A DNA stretch of 51,044 nucleotides. It comes from Pseudomonas putida (GTDB lineage: Bacteria; Pseudomonadota; Gammaproteobacteria; Pseudomonadales; Pseudomonadaceae). Shown here one piece after another: positions 41,266 to 49,710 of the stretch; positions within the stretch are counted from its first letter, which is position 1; each line of letters begins with the position of its first letter. The position numbers and the translations under genes are program-made. The notes below the pieces were generated by a model. The model searched no databases. It saw only the letters and a program-made list of their open reading frames with translations, and was not told where the DNA came from. The stretch is taken from the NCBI RefSeq assembly GCF_028682475.1, contig NZ_JANHLE010000036.1:1-51044 (forward strand). Direction: 5' to 3'.

Positions 41266-41902
41266 CAGGCCCCGGCCAGGAGCGATCAAGCAAGGACCGC
41301 GCGGGCGCGTCCGCGAGGCCGCCCAAGGCGCAACCGTGGCCTGGCCGGCAACCTTGCTCAAAGGCCGTCCCCGTCAGCGCCGAGACCTGTGCTGGCAGCA
41401 ACGTACGGCCAGCGCTCATGAATTGTGGTTGGTGATTGTCGATGCCTCGGCCTCGACTCGGCGTTATCAGGCCTTGAGCCAGGCCAAGGGCCTGCTGGCC
41501 GGTTTTTTCGATCAGGCTTACCGGCAACGCGCGCGCCTGACCCTGCTCACCGCCAGTGGCCATGCGCCGCGCTGGCAGCGCCATGGCCTTAAAGCCTCGG
41601 CTGCCTTGCAGCCTTGGCTCGACAGTCTCGGTGCAGGTGGCGGTACGCCCTTGCTGGCTGCTTTGGAGCAGGCGCGGCACTGGCTGCAGGCACGCCAGCG
41701 TCAATATCCGCATGAGCAGCAGCGTTGCCTGGTGCTGACCGACGGTCGGCTTAACGCCTGGGAGCCGCTGCAACCGATGCCGTGTCCGAGCCTGTTAGTG
41801 GATATCGAGCGTTCGCCGGTGCGTCTGGGCCGCGCGCGTTTATTGGCGCAGCAATTACAGGCCGACTACCGGTCGATTGAAAGTTTCAAGGTGATTGGAT
41901 AA
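41231..41902 (+). CDS. ChlD-like VWA domain, expressed by -1 frameshift from the chlI-like gene
   Basis: This frame has no good ATG or GTG with a ribosome binding site near its beginning. It is entered naturally by a -1 shift at 41231, giving a fused protein of about 556 residues (40233-41902). After a basic linker (LSIRRPRTADARPRPG) a von Willebrand A domain follows: ELWLVIVDASASTRRYQ with a MIDAS-like DASAS, GGGTPLLAALEQA and CLVLTDGRLNAWEP. This is the usual ChlD/BchD architecture, split over two frames. A separate weak start (for example GTG 41330) cannot be excluded. Confidence 0.85.
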   Translation, partial: ALSIRRPRTADARPRPGAIKQGPRGRVREAAQGATVAWPATLLKGRPRQRRDLCWQQRTASAHELWLVIVDASASTRRYQALSQAKGLLAGFFDQAYRQRARLTLLTASGHAPRWQRHGLKASAALQPWLDSLGAGGGTPLLAALEQARHWLQARQRQYPHEQQRCLVLTDGRLNAWEPLQPMPCPSLLVDIERSPVRLGRARLLAQQLQADYRSIESFKVIG

Positions 41903-41983
41903 ATAAGGCGCATACAGAAACTGTACGAAAGTGTCGCTGCGACCTGATGCCGCAGTCTAACTTTTGCAAAAGCTAACTTGCTT

Positions 41984-42008
41984 GCCGCGCATCACGAAGA
42001 TGCGCGGC
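41984..42008. terminator. Hairpin after the cobalamin operon
   Basis: A perfect 10-bp inverted repeat, GCCGCGCATC / GATGCGCGGC, with a five-base loop lies between the convergent chlD frame and the small gene at 42037. There is no run of T on either side, so it is either a weak two-way terminator or a protein site. Confidence 0.45.
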
Positions 42009-42036
42009 CATGATAGTAAGCAGGTCGCGCTGATAC

Positions 42037-42303
42037 TTACTTTGGCATTGACCAGGGTTGCAGTTGGCAACCTTGTTTTTTCAGCTCCGCGCGCATCTCT
42101 TCAATCAGGCTGGCCAGTTGGTCGGGGTCGGAGTAGGTGCTGCACGGCACCTGCTTGCCACCAATGCGGGTGCTGGTCCGGTCGATCACTGCCAGGCTCA
42201 GTTCACCTGTACCGTTAGGCGAATCCCAGGCAACACACTGGAAGGGTTCGAAGGCGTGGTCGGCAATCAGCAGTGCTTCGTTGACACGGAGCGGGGCGTT
42301 CAT
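42037..42303 (-). CDS. Small conserved-looking protein of unknown function
   Basis: 88 residues, soluble, beginning NAPLRVNEALLIADHAFEP. It has a predicted beta-rich front (FQCVAWDSPNGTGELSLAVID) and a helical end (LASLIEEMRAELKKQGC), with three cysteines. GAGAGA lies upstream of ATG 42303. I recognise no family. It stands alone between two transcription units. Confidence 0.6.
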   Translation of the reverse strand: MNAPLRVNEALLIADHAFEPFQCVAWDSPNGTGELSLAVIDRTSTRIGGKQVPCSTYSDPDQLASLIEEMRAELKKQGCQLQPWSMPK

Positions 42304-42616
42304 GGGTTCGGTCTCTCTGTGGGCCCAAACAAGATAATAAACAACCGCCTCAGCGGTGAGTTACTTGTACTGATGCACGCAGTACAGGGTGGAGTCACAA
42401 GTATCTTCAACTATTTTTGATTGCGTGCAGAAAACGCGTTGGCAAGTGCCGCGTGAGACGCTGAAAGTTCAAGGAAATTCCCCGGCGAGCCAGAGTATTG
42501 ACACTTTGCGGACAGACGGTAGTGGGCGTTTGACGCATCGTTGCTACTGTTACAGACGGGCCCGCCAACTTGCTGTTTCTACATAAAATTCCAACAATTG
42601 GCGCCAAGGAAAGGTC
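42304..42616. other. Divergent intergenic region with operator-like palindromes
   Basis: About 310 bases between the small leftward gene and the VpsR-like regulator. TGTACTG-N7-CAGTACA (42366-42386) is a perfect inverted repeat of operator type, and ACCGC-CTCA-GCGGT lies near 42343. Possible sigma-70 -35 boxes (TTGACA near 42498, TTGACG near 42532) have no convincing -10 partner. GGAAAGG precedes the regulator's ATG. Confidence 0.5.
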
Positions 42617-43942
42617 ATGCTTGAACCTGCATCGAACCGCCGCCTGCTGATCGTCGATCCTTGCGATGATTGTCACCGTTTGTTGCCGGGCCTGCGCGAG
42701 GTCGGCTGGGATGTTCACAGTTGTACCTTGTCTTCGGCCCTGGAACATCCTTGTGATGTCGGCTTGCTGCGCCTGCAAGCCTCGCACCTGCAGCGCCCGG
42801 ATGCGGTCAAAGACCTCATCAGCCGCAGCAATACCGAATGGATTGCGGTGCTCAGCGCCGAAGAGCTGCGCATGCAGAATGTCGGTGACTTTGTCTGCGA
42901 ATGGTTCTTCGATTTCCATACCTTGCCGTTCGATGTCTCGCGGGTGCAGGTCACCATTGGCCGGGCCTTCGGCATGGCGCGCCTGCGTGGCAAGGGCAAT
43001 GCACAAGCGGATGGACTTGAGCACGAATTGCTGGGTGACAGCCGTCCGATTCGCGAGTTGCGCAAATTGCTCAGCAAACTGGCGCCCACCGAGTCGCCGG
43101 TGCTGATTCGCGGCGAGAGTGGCACCGGTAAAGAACTGGTGGCGCGAACCCTGCACCGCCAGTCGCAGCGCCATGACAAACCCTTCGTGCCGATCAACTG
43201 CGGAGCCATTCCCGAGCACCTGATACAGTCCGAACTGTTCGGCCATGAAAAGGGCGCGTTTACCGGGGCGCACCAGCGCAAGATAGGCCGCATCGAGGCC
43301 GCCAACGGCGGCACGCTGTTTCTCGACGAGATTGGTGATCTGCCTCTGGAGTTGCAGGCCAACCTGTTGCGGTTCCTTCAGGAAAAACACATCGAACGGG
43401 TCGGTGGTGGCCAGCCGATTGGCGTCGATGTGCGGGTACTGGCGGCAACCCACGTTGACCTGGAAAACGCCATCGCCCGCGGGCGCTTTCGTGAGGACCT
43501 GTATTACCGGCTCAATGTCCTGCAGGTGGTCACTGCGCCATTGCGTGACCGGCATGGCGACCTGTCGATGCTGGCCAACCACTTTGCCCATTTCTACAGC
43601 CTGGAAACCGGACGGCGGCCGCGCAGTTTCAGCGAGGACGCCCTGGTGGCGATGGGCAAACACGACTGGCCAGGCAATGTACGCGAACTGGCCAACCGGG
43701 TCAGGCGTGGCCTGGTGCTGGCCGAAGGCCGGCAGATCGAGGCTCAGGACCTGGGGTTGCTCAGCCAGCATGCGTTTACCGCGAGCATGGGTACCCTCGA
43801 AGATTACAAGCATCGGGCCGAGCACCAGGCGTTATGCGATGTACTCAATCGGCACAGCGATAACCTGAGCATTGCCGCCAAGGTCCTCGGGATTTCCCGG
43901 CCTACCTTCTACCGGTTGCTGCATAAGCACCAGATTCGCTGA
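42617..43942 (+). CDS. Sigma-54-dependent activator with degenerate receiver domain (VpsR-like)
   Basis: 441 residues. The N-terminal domain (about 1-125) resembles a receiver but reads DVGLLRLQ where the phospho-Asp would be. A full AAA+ activator domain follows: Walker A GESGTGKELVAR, GHEKGAFTGAHQRK with an intact sigma-54 contact loop GAFTGA, GTLFLDEIGDLPLELQ and WPGNVRELANRVRRG. The C-terminal helix-turn-helix contains NLSIAAKVLGISRPT. Size and plan match VpsR of Vibrio, which activates biofilm genes with c-di-GMP. It faces the Fap-like operon and may control it and the other sigma-54 promoters here (inference). MnxR itself is expected to have an intact receiver. Confidence 0.85.
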   Translation: MLEPASNRRLLIVDPCDDCHRLLPGLREVGWDVHSCTLSSALEHPCDVGLLRLQASHLQRPDAVKDLISRSNTEWIAVLSAEELRMQNVGDFVCEWFFDFHTLPFDVSRVQVTIGRAFGMARLRGKGNAQADGLEHELLGDSRPIRELRKLLSKLAPTESPVLIRGESGTGKELVARTLHRQSQRHDKPFVPINCGAIPEHLIQSELFGHEKGAFTGAHQRKIGRIEAANGGTLFLDEIGDLPLELQANLLRFLQEKHIERVGGGQPIGVDVRVLAATHVDLENAIARGRFREDLYYRLNVLQVVTAPLRDRHGDLSMLANHFAHFYSLETGRRPRSFSEDALVAMGKHDWPGNVRELANRVRRGLVLAEGRQIEAQDLGLLSQHAFTASMGTLEDYKHRAEHQALCDVLNRHSDNLSIAAKVLGISRPTFYRLLHKHQIR

Positions 43943-43956
43943 GCCTGTACTGTCTT

Positions 43957-44027
43957 GTGGGAGCGGGCTTGCCCCGCGATAGCGGTGTGGCAAGCATACC
44001 GCTATCGCGGGGCAAGCCCGCTCCCAC
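43957..44027. repeat. REP element pair (inverted)
   Basis: Two REP arms in inverted orientation, with an extended stem (GCGATAGCGGT / ACCGCTATCGC), between the convergent activator gene and the fapF-like gene. It is almost identical in arms to the pairs at 4.2 and 25.6 kb and is suited to act as a two-way terminator. Confidence 0.92.
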
Positions 44028-44034
44028 AGCAGCA

Positions 44035-45315
44035 TCAGAAGTAGTAGGGAAACTTCAGGCTGAAGGAAAAGTCTGGCGAGTCTTCGGTCAGGCCAATGGC
44101 CAGGTTCGGGACGATGGTCAGGTTGTCGGTGGCGGCAAGGGTCATACCGATGTTGAAGTTTGCCGAGTTGTAGTCGCTGCTGGTAATCGATTGCCATTCG
44201 CCACCATCGGGCTTGATCTTGCTTTTGCTGGCAAACTGGTCGGTGAACGAAAACGACATGCTCATCTTCTCGTTCAAGGCAAATGCAATACCGGCACCGA
44301 CCTGCCAGGAGTTGCCGAGTTTCACGTCACCCGGCACTTTGCTGTTGATCGTGGGGCTGATATCGCTGAACGAATCTTCCATGTTGTAGGTATAGGACAG
44401 GCTGCCGAAGAGCACGGCAGGGTCAAAGGTCTTGACCAGCGAGATACCCGGTGTGATCGCCCAGACACCATTGCCGGTCGGCAGGTCTTCAGGTACCGAC
44501 AGGTTGTCGTTATTCGGGTCATTGACCAGTTTGATGCCATAGGGGTCATCACCGGTCGGTGCCTTGACCCGCAAGGTGACGACCGCGTCAGGCAGGTTCT
44601 CCGATTCATCGAGGAATTTGTAGGCAACCCCGACGTTGATATCACCGATGGTCGGGTCGCGGGTGACGGTCGCGTCGGAGGTGACCGGGCCGGCACCCCC
44701 TGCACCGCCAGAGGAGTAGGTGGACTCACGGTAGACCACGGGGACGTTGATATCGAACTGCCAGCGCTGGTCCAGGTTGTAGCGGGCGGTCAGGTCCAGT
44801 GTCCAGTTATCTGCCTTGATGCGGTCGAGGTTGATATTGCCGAGGAAAATCGAGTCCAGTGCCAGGAAACCATTGAGTACCAAGGCACGGGTATCGTAGT
44901 GCGTGTAGGTCAGCCCGGTTTCGACACTGAACTTGCCGCCACCGAAGAAGCCGCTGGCTTCGTCATACAGGTTGGAAACGCTTTGCGCCGGTTCCGAATC
45001 TTCTTTCAGCGATTGGCCGTAGGAACTGCCGGTGGTTCCTGGCGCGCCTGCGGCCACCGTCTGGCCACCCCTGACCGTTTCGGCGGGGGATTTGGTCAGG
45101 CGTTTGGGAGCCGGTGTCGCGGGTGTTTCTTCGACCTGGCGTACACGCTGCTCAAGTACCATCAGCGCTTGTTGTTGTGCTTCGTAACGCTGTTTCAACT
45201 CCATGAGTTCTTGTTTTAGTGCTTCGACCTGAGGGTCCGGTGCTGCGTAGAGCAATGTCGCCGGGGTCAGGCTACTCAAACAGACGATAGCTCTGAACGT
45301 TAACGATCGGTGCAT
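44035..45315 (-). CDS. FapF-like outer-membrane amyloid transporter
   Basis: 426 residues. After a signal peptide (ending near LLYA-APD) a coiled coil (VEALKQELMELKQRYEAQQQ) precedes a linker of about 60 residues and a C-terminal beta barrel with alternating strands such as NWTLDLTARYNLDQRWQFDI, ending with LKFPYYF (terminal Phe). FapF forms trimeric barrels plugged by the coiled coil and secretes the amyloid subunits. It is the last gene of the leftward operon, with GGGA upstream of its ATG. The transporter class is fairly sure; the name rests on operon order. Confidence 0.8.
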   Translation of the reverse strand: MHRSLTFRAIVCLSSLTPATLLYAAPDPQVEALKQELMELKQRYEAQQQALMVLEQRVRQVEETPATPAPKRLTKSPAETVRGGQTVAAGAPGTTGSSYGQSLKEDSEPAQSVSNLYDEASGFFGGGKFSVETGLTYTHYDTRALVLNGFLALDSIFLGNINLDRIKADNWTLDLTARYNLDQRWQFDINVPVVYRESTYSSGGAGGAGPVTSDATVTRDPTIGDINVGVAYKFLDESENLPDAVVTLRVKAPTGDDPYGIKLVNDPNNDNLSVPEDLPTGNGVWAITPGISLVKTFDPAVLFGSLSYTYNMEDSFSDISPTINSKVPGDVKLGNSWQVGAGIAFALNEKMSMSFSFTDQFASKSKIKPDGGEWQSITSSDYNSANFNIGMTLAATDNLTIVPNLAIGLTEDSPDFSFSLKFPYYF

Positions 45316-45362
45316 GGGGTTAGCCGTCCCTTCTGACTACATTTGATGAGACTGAGCGTAGA

Positions 45363-46109
45363 TCAGAATCCGAGAGTGCGAATTCCTTTGAGCTGGTCCA
45401 GGCTGCCGTTCAGCGACTCGGCTGTCGGCACGTTGTCACGCAGCACGACATTGAGAGAGGTGAGGTTTCTGACCTGGTTGCCGCCGCCAAGTAACGTGGT
45501 GTTCTGCATCAGGCCACCCTGGGCCAGGCGTTGCATGGTGCTGCCCTGGTTGTTGTTGGCGGTGATGTTCAGTTGTACACCAGTACCGGTCGAGGAAACG
45601 CTCAGGGAGCCTGCACCATTGGCGCCAACTAACGTCGAACCTGCGGCCAGTGCCTCGCCCCGCTGTTGTGCAGCCGGCGCCTGGTTGGCCTTGGTGACGT
45701 TTATATCCACGGCATTGTAGGCAGTGTTGTTGTCGCCAGCGGCCCGCACCACTTGTGTGACGCCTTCGGTGCTGTTGAGACCGCTGCCACCGGTGACGGT
45801 GCCGGTGCCGGGTGTTTGCGAACGCGCCGTGCCGCTGCCTTTTTTGTCGATCATCGACACATAGAACTGTGGCTTGATGGTCGATTGTTGAATCTGCATC
45901 GAGGAGGTTGCCCCGATCACTTCACCATTGGCATTTTGCCAGGTGCTGGTCATGACAACGCCGAAACTGATGATCCGCCCCGGCATGACATAGCGGCCAC
46001 GCAGATTCGCCAGTTCCTGATCCTTAAGTTCGATGGGTTTGAAAGTCTGGGCCTGGCTCGGCAGGCTGGCGGCCAGACAAACCACGACTAGCCAGATTGG
46101 AGTCTTCAT
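45363..46109 (-). CDS. FapE-like amyloid-associated protein
   Basis: 248 residues with a signal peptide (MKTPIWLVVVCLAASLPSQA). The motif ELANLRGRYVMPGRIISFGV and the later TAYNAVDINVTKANQ and NTTLLGGGNQVRNLTSLNVV resemble FapE, an extracellular minor component. AGGAG precedes the ATG by six bases. It lies between the C39 peptidase and the barrel genes, as in fapABCDEF. Confidence 0.72.
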   Translation of the reverse strand: MKTPIWLVVVCLAASLPSQAQTFKPIELKDQELANLRGRYVMPGRIISFGVVMTSTWQNANGEVIGATSSMQIQQSTIKPQFYVSMIDKKGSGTARSQTPGTGTVTGGSGLNSTEGVTQVVRAAGDNNTAYNAVDINVTKANQAPAAQQRGEALAAGSTLVGANGAGSLSVSSTGTGVQLNITANNNQGSTMQRLAQGGLMQNTTLLGGGNQVRNLTSLNVVLRDNVPTAESLNGSLDQLKGIRTLGF

Positions 46110-46154
46110 TGGATGCTCCTGGAGCCTCGTGCTCCTTTATCATTAGAAGAGTCA

Positions 46155-46835
46155 TTAGAAGAAGTCGCTTTGGATGAAGCCGAAATCCATCAACTCTGCG
46201 TCTTGCACTGGGCTGAAGCCGTTGATGCGGTTCTTGGCGGTCAGCGGCATGGGGGGATCGAGCAAGGCATTGGTTTTGTCGTAACCCTTGCCGATAACGG
46301 CGAAGATGATGCCGTTCCAGCCTTTGACAAAGTCGTCGACTTTGTAGCGTTTATGACCGAGCACTGGATCACCGACGTAAGCCCAGCCTTTATCGACGCG
46401 TTGCAAGACTACAAAATGTTTGTAGCCACGCACGTCCATCAGTACCACCACCGGAATGCGGATACTGTGCAAGGTCTCGGGGGCCACCCGGTAACCGCGG
46501 GCACGCATGCCCAGGCTTTCCACGTAACGCTTCATGTCGAGCATGGAGAAGCCCTGAACCCGTACAAGGTCCTGATCGGCGTGTGCCAGCATGCCTTCGA
46601 TGATCTGTTCTTCATTCACGTCCAGCCAGTAGGCCTGACGCAATATCGTTGCCAGCGACGCAGCGCCGCAACTGAAGTCGGTTTTCTGTTGCACCAGGTC
46701 GGCGAACTTGCGCTCACGTACACTCTGGATCGGCTTGAATATCACCGCACCACCCGGTAACACGGCAAGTGGCATCTGGGCCGCTTCACTCTGGCTGGCC
46801 AGGCAAAGCAAAAACGCCAAGGCGATGATGCGCAT
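46155..46835 (-). CDS. C39-family peptidase (FapD-like)
   Basis: 226 residues with a signal peptide (RIIALAFLLCLASQSEA). The papain-like C39 domain has the catalytic Cys in KTDFSCGAASLATILRQ, His in RGYKHFVVLQRV and Asp in AYVGDPVLGHKRY. FapD is thought to process or license Fap subunits in the periplasm. The ATG at 46835 is chosen because the signal peptide begins there; the open frame continues 21 codons upstream. It follows the fibre-protein gene. Confidence 0.85.
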   Translation of the reverse strand: MRIIALAFLLCLASQSEAAQMPLAVLPGGAVIFKPIQSVRERKFADLVQQKTDFSCGAASLATILRQAYWLDVNEEQIIEGMLAHADQDLVRVQGFSMLDMKRYVESLGMRARGYRVAPETLHSIRIPVVVLMDVRGYKHFVVLQRVDKGWAYVGDPVLGHKRYKVDDFVKGWNGIIFAVIGKGYDKTNALLDPPMPLTAKNRINGFSPVQDAELMDFGFIQSDFF

Positions 46836-46898
46836 AGTTGGACGCCTTCCGGTTGGTTGAGAAAAGGCCCCCCGAAGGGGGCCTCCAGGCCACAACAA

Positions 46899-48437
46899 TC
46901 AGAACGATTGGTTGGAGATGGCCAGCGAGTTGCTTTGTTGGTTGCCGACACCGGCAGCCACGTTGACGCCGAGGTTGCCGCTGCCGCCGTTCACCGAACC
47001 GCTCAGGGTTGCAGTGTTGGTCACAGGGTTAGCCCAGCCGGTTGGGGTCAGCACTTGGAACGAGATGCTGTTGCTCAGCTCAAACGAGTTGGCTTCGCTG
47101 AAGCTCTTCGAAATGCTGTCCGAAGACTCGGAAGAAGCTTCCTTGGCTTTGTCATACGAGGCGGAGGCCGATTTTTCGAACGAGGACTCGAACGCCTTGT
47201 CGAACGACGATTCGCGCGACTTGTCGTAGGAAGACTCGCGAGTTTTATCGTAGGACGACTCGTGAGACTTGTCGAACGAGACATCGAGGGTGCGATCAAA
47301 CGAAGAATCGCGGGTCCTGTCGTACGACGAGTTCGACGAGGATTCATGCGATTTGTCGATCGATGCGTTGAGCGAAGCGGTGAGAGAAGCGTCGGCACTC
47401 TGGCTGCGGGTGTTTACGTTGCCGTTGTTGTCGCGGGTTGAGGAACGATTGGCTTCTACAGAAGCGTCCAGCGATACGTCCAGCGTAGTGTTCGAACTAG
47501 AGCTGTGATCGCGGCTGTTGGTGCCACTGGCCGACGAGCTGTTGGTGCCACTGGCAGCTGCGCTGAGCGAACCACTGGACGACGAGCTGTTGGAGCCGCT
47601 GGCCGACGAGCTGTTGGATCCGCTGGCCGACGAGCTGTTCGAACCGCTGGCACTCCAGCTATTGGAGCCGCTGGCATCAGCATTCCATGAGCCGCTTTCG
47701 CTCGAGCTCGAAGAAGAGCTCTTGTCTACGCTTGCGTCAAAGGTCCCTTCACGGGAGAACGATCCGCTTTTGGTGGTGGTGAAGGTCAACGTATCGATGG
47801 TGTAGGTCCGGTCGGCACTATTTACCACTTCCAGGCCAGGGCCGCTTTGATTGGCAGAGGCGGTGGCGGTTGCGTTACCCAGCGGAGCATTGGTGTTGGC
47901 AATTGCCATGGTGTTTTTCTGCTGGTTGAGGTCGCCGCCAGCAATGTTGATACCCATGTTGCCGCTACCTTCGCTACCCGATCCGCTCATCACAGCAGAG
48001 TTCTGGGTGCTGAAGTTGTAGACCTTGTTGTTGTTGCTGTATTGCGTGACTCGGGCAGTGGCTTCGGATGTGCCGAACACGAAGCTGTTGTCGATGGCGC
48101 TGGAATCGGAGCCAGCGTTGGCGATGGCGGCCGCGTTGTCTTGTTGGTTGCCGGCGCCTGCCGCCACGTTGACACCGACGTTGCCGCTGGTGCCTGACGC
48201 GGAGTCGCTCATTTCAGCTTCGTTGATGGTCCCTTCGTTGCGGATTTTGTTACCGGTGCTGCTTTGCCGGTCGTGCGCATTGGCAGTGGCGTCGACATAG
48301 AAGGCTTTTGGAGGAGGGGTGTGGTTGCCATGATGGTGGCTATTACCACGCCGATCGCCGTTTTCAGCTTGTACAGCAACAGCCATGACCGCAGCAATTG
48401 CGAAAACCAGAGGCTTGAGTGCCATCGAGGGTTTCAT
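46899..48437 (-). CDS. FapC-like amyloid fibre protein with octapeptide-repeat linkers
   Basis: 512 residues with a signal peptide (KPLVFAIAAVMAVAVQA). Three amyloid-type repeats are visible: GNVGVNVAAGAGNQQDN near residue 92, GNMGINIAGGDLNQQKN near 160 and GNLGVNVAAGVGNQQSN near 485. The first linker is short. The second (about 200-470) has two low-complexity arrays, one of SGSNSSSA type (about 246-308) and one of SYDKTRES type (about 363-436), both with a period of eight. FapC proteins have the same GVN-AAG-NQQ repeats with variable linkers, but this Ser/Asp/Lys/Glu-rich linker is unusual. Databases sometimes call such proteins adhesins or haem-utilisation proteins. GGAGA precedes the ATG. 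Confidence 0.75.
   Translation of the reverse strand: MKPSMALKPLVFAIAAVMAVAVQAENGDRRGNSHHHGNHTPPPKAFYVDATANAHDRQSSTGNKIRNEGTINEAEMSDSASGTSGNVGVNVAAGAGNQQDNAAAIANAGSDSSAIDNSFVFGTSEATARVTQYSNNNKVYNFSTQNSAVMSGSGSEGSGNMGINIAGGDLNQQKNTMAIANTNAPLGNATATASANQSGPGLEVVNSADRTYTIDTLTFTTTKSGSFSREGTFDASVDKSSSSSSSESGSWNADASGSNSWSASGSNSSSASGSNSSSASGSNSSSSSGSLSAAASGTNSSSASGTNSRDHSSSSNTTLDVSLDASVEANRSSTRDNNGNVNTRSQSADASLTASLNASIDKSHESSSNSSYDRTRDSSFDRTLDVSFDKSHESSYDKTRESSYDKSRESSFDKAFESSFEKSASASYDKAKEASSESSDSISKSFSEANSFELSNSISFQVLTPTGWANPVTNTATLSGSVNGGSGNLGVNVAAGVGNQQSNSLAISNQSF
47130..47350 (-). repeat. 24-base tandem repeats coding SYDKTRES-type octapeptides
   Basis: About nine imperfect 24-base units inside the fibre-protein gene encode S-F/Y-D-K/R-x-x-E-S. 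Pattern residues are Ser1, aromatic2, Asp3, Lys4 and Glu7. Units vary at the base level but keep the period. Confidence 0.75.
47514..47700 (-). repeat. 24-base tandem repeats coding SGSNSSSA-type octapeptides
   Basis: About eight 24-base units inside the fibre-protein gene, several nearly identical (recurring GACGAGCTGTTGGA and CCGCTGGCC on the plus strand), encode S-G-S/T-N-S-S-S-A. The near identity of neighbouring units suggests recent slippage, so the array length probably varies between strains. Confidence 0.8.
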
Positions 48438-48489
48438 GGTGATTCTCCGTACTTTATTTTAGGTTAAGTGTTGTTCTTACCTGTTTGGG

Positions 48490-49062
48490 TCAGTCCACGA
48501 CCCGTACGCTCAGGGTGTTGGCCATGCGGTTTCCCACCCCTGCGCTCTGATTCAACTGAATCACCCCGCGGCTACCGGTGAATGCCTGGTCACTGGTAGT
48601 GACCTGGCGATGGCCGGGTGCTGAGCCAGTTGGATCGGAGCTGTTGAGCAGCGTCACGTTCTGTTGCATGAGGACGCTGTCGTCGATACTTTGCGGCTGA
48701 GTACTGAGGCTGATACGCAGTGCGTTGGCTTGTTGGGTGCTGGCGCCGGCGCTCTGGTTGACACCCAGCGCGCCGCTGCCGTTACTGAAGGAATCGCCCT
48801 GGATGCTGGACCGGGCATCGATGGCGGGGTCGACCTGGGTACGCAGGCGTTGGCGAACCTCGGTGGTCGCGCTGGCGTTATGACCCGTGGCGAAGGCCCG
48901 CACGTTGGCCTGCTGCTGTAGATCGCCAGCAGCCTGGTTGACGGTGAGGTTGCCCTGGTACTGCTTGCCGGAATTGTCGATGGTGGCGTTATCGACTACA
49001 GGGGACTGGGCGAAGGCCGGTGCACTGCAAATGGCGGCCAGAATCAGCAACGTGTGCCTCAT
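48490..49062 (-). CDS. FapB-like minor amyloid subunit
   Basis: 190 residues with a signal peptide (MRHTLLILAAICSAPAFA). Three repeats of the same kind as the fibre protein are visible: GNLTVNQAAGDLQQQAN near residue 38, GALGVNQSAGASTQQAN near 96 and GVIQLNQSAGVGNRMAN near 165. It likely nucleates or co-polymerises with the larger subunit encoded 52 bases downstream. It starts one base after the stop of the FapA-like gene. Confidence 0.72.
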   Translation of the reverse strand: MRHTLLILAAICSAPAFAQSPVVDNATIDNSGKQYQGNLTVNQAAGDLQQQANVRAFATGHNASATTEVRQRLRTQVDPAIDARSSIQGDSFSNGSGALGVNQSAGASTQQANALRISLSTQPQSIDDSVLMQQNVTLLNSSDPTGSAPGHRQVTTSDQAFTGSRGVIQLNQSAGVGNRMANTLSVRVVD

Positions 49063-49063
49063 C

Positions 49064-49501
49064 TCACTTGCCTCCGGTCAGGATCTGCAAGGGAGCCAGG
49101 CCTTTCTGCACACTGGAATTGACCATGTTGGAGATGCCGTTGCCGCCGCCTGTGGAACGTCCACCGGCGAGATTGGGCAATTGAGTCTGGTTGCTGATAT
49201 GACCGCCCAGGTTGTTGGTCTGTTGCGTGACCAGTGAGCTAATGCCCGCGCCGCTGCTGATACCGGCGAAGTCACCATCGCTCAGCTCGTTGGTTTGTTT
49301 GAGGATGTGCGCGGACGGGTTGGCATTGACGGTGACCGGGGAGGGATCGGGAACCAGCGGCGCGCGCGTCGCCATCCGCGGTTGCACATCGCGGGTAATG
49401 ATGATGATTCCGTTCTCGGCCTGGACAGGTAAGCTGAAACTTGATCCCAACACGCATCCGACCAGCAGGAAGCGATAAATGCCTTTTTCAAATTTCTCCA
49501 C
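49064..49501 (-). CDS. FapA-like first gene of the amyloid operon
   Basis: 145 residues from a GTG start with AAGGA nine bases upstream. There is a signal peptide (FLLVGCVLGSSFSLPVQA), then a polar, Gly/Asn/Gln-rich chain (QTNNLGGHISNQTQL, GNGISNMVNSS). FapA is a periplasmic chaperone-like protein of similar size; sequence similarity by eye is weak, so the name is by position. Confidence 0.6.
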   Translation of the reverse strand: MEKFEKGIYRFLLVGCVLGSSFSLPVQAENGIIIITRDVQPRMATRAPLVPDPSPVTVNANPSAHILKQTNELSDGDFAGISSGAGISSLVTQQTNNLGGHISNQTQLPNLAGGRSTGGGNGISNMVNSSVQKGLAPLQILTGGK

Positions 49502-49552
49502 GACGGCAATTCCTTCTTGAGTCGCTGGCCTGTTCAGCGTTGCGAGTAGGAC

Positions 49553-49568
49553 AGCAGAAGGTGTGCCG
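49553..49568 (-). promoter_or_regulatory. Probable sigma-54 promoter of the Fap-like operon
   Basis: On the minus strand CGGCAC-ACCTT-CTGCT keeps GG and GC ten bases apart, with one mismatch in each box of TGGCAC-N5-TTGCT. Transcription would start near 49541, about 40 bases before the GTG start. Confidence 0.5.
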
Positions 49569-49710
49569 CTTTTGCTTATTACCGAGAATTCAAAAGGTTG
49601 AGAGCTTTATCGGTACGTGCCGGGATTTTGTTGTATCAAGCATGAGACACATTTTTACCCTACGGCCGCTTGGCAGGCCGCAGGCTGCGCCGCAAGGGTT
49701 TTTCAAGGGT

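Noticed and set aside
47130..47700. A CRISPR-like array
   Set aside because: The regular repeats have a period of 24 bases without spacers and lie in frame inside a coding gene as octapeptide repeats.
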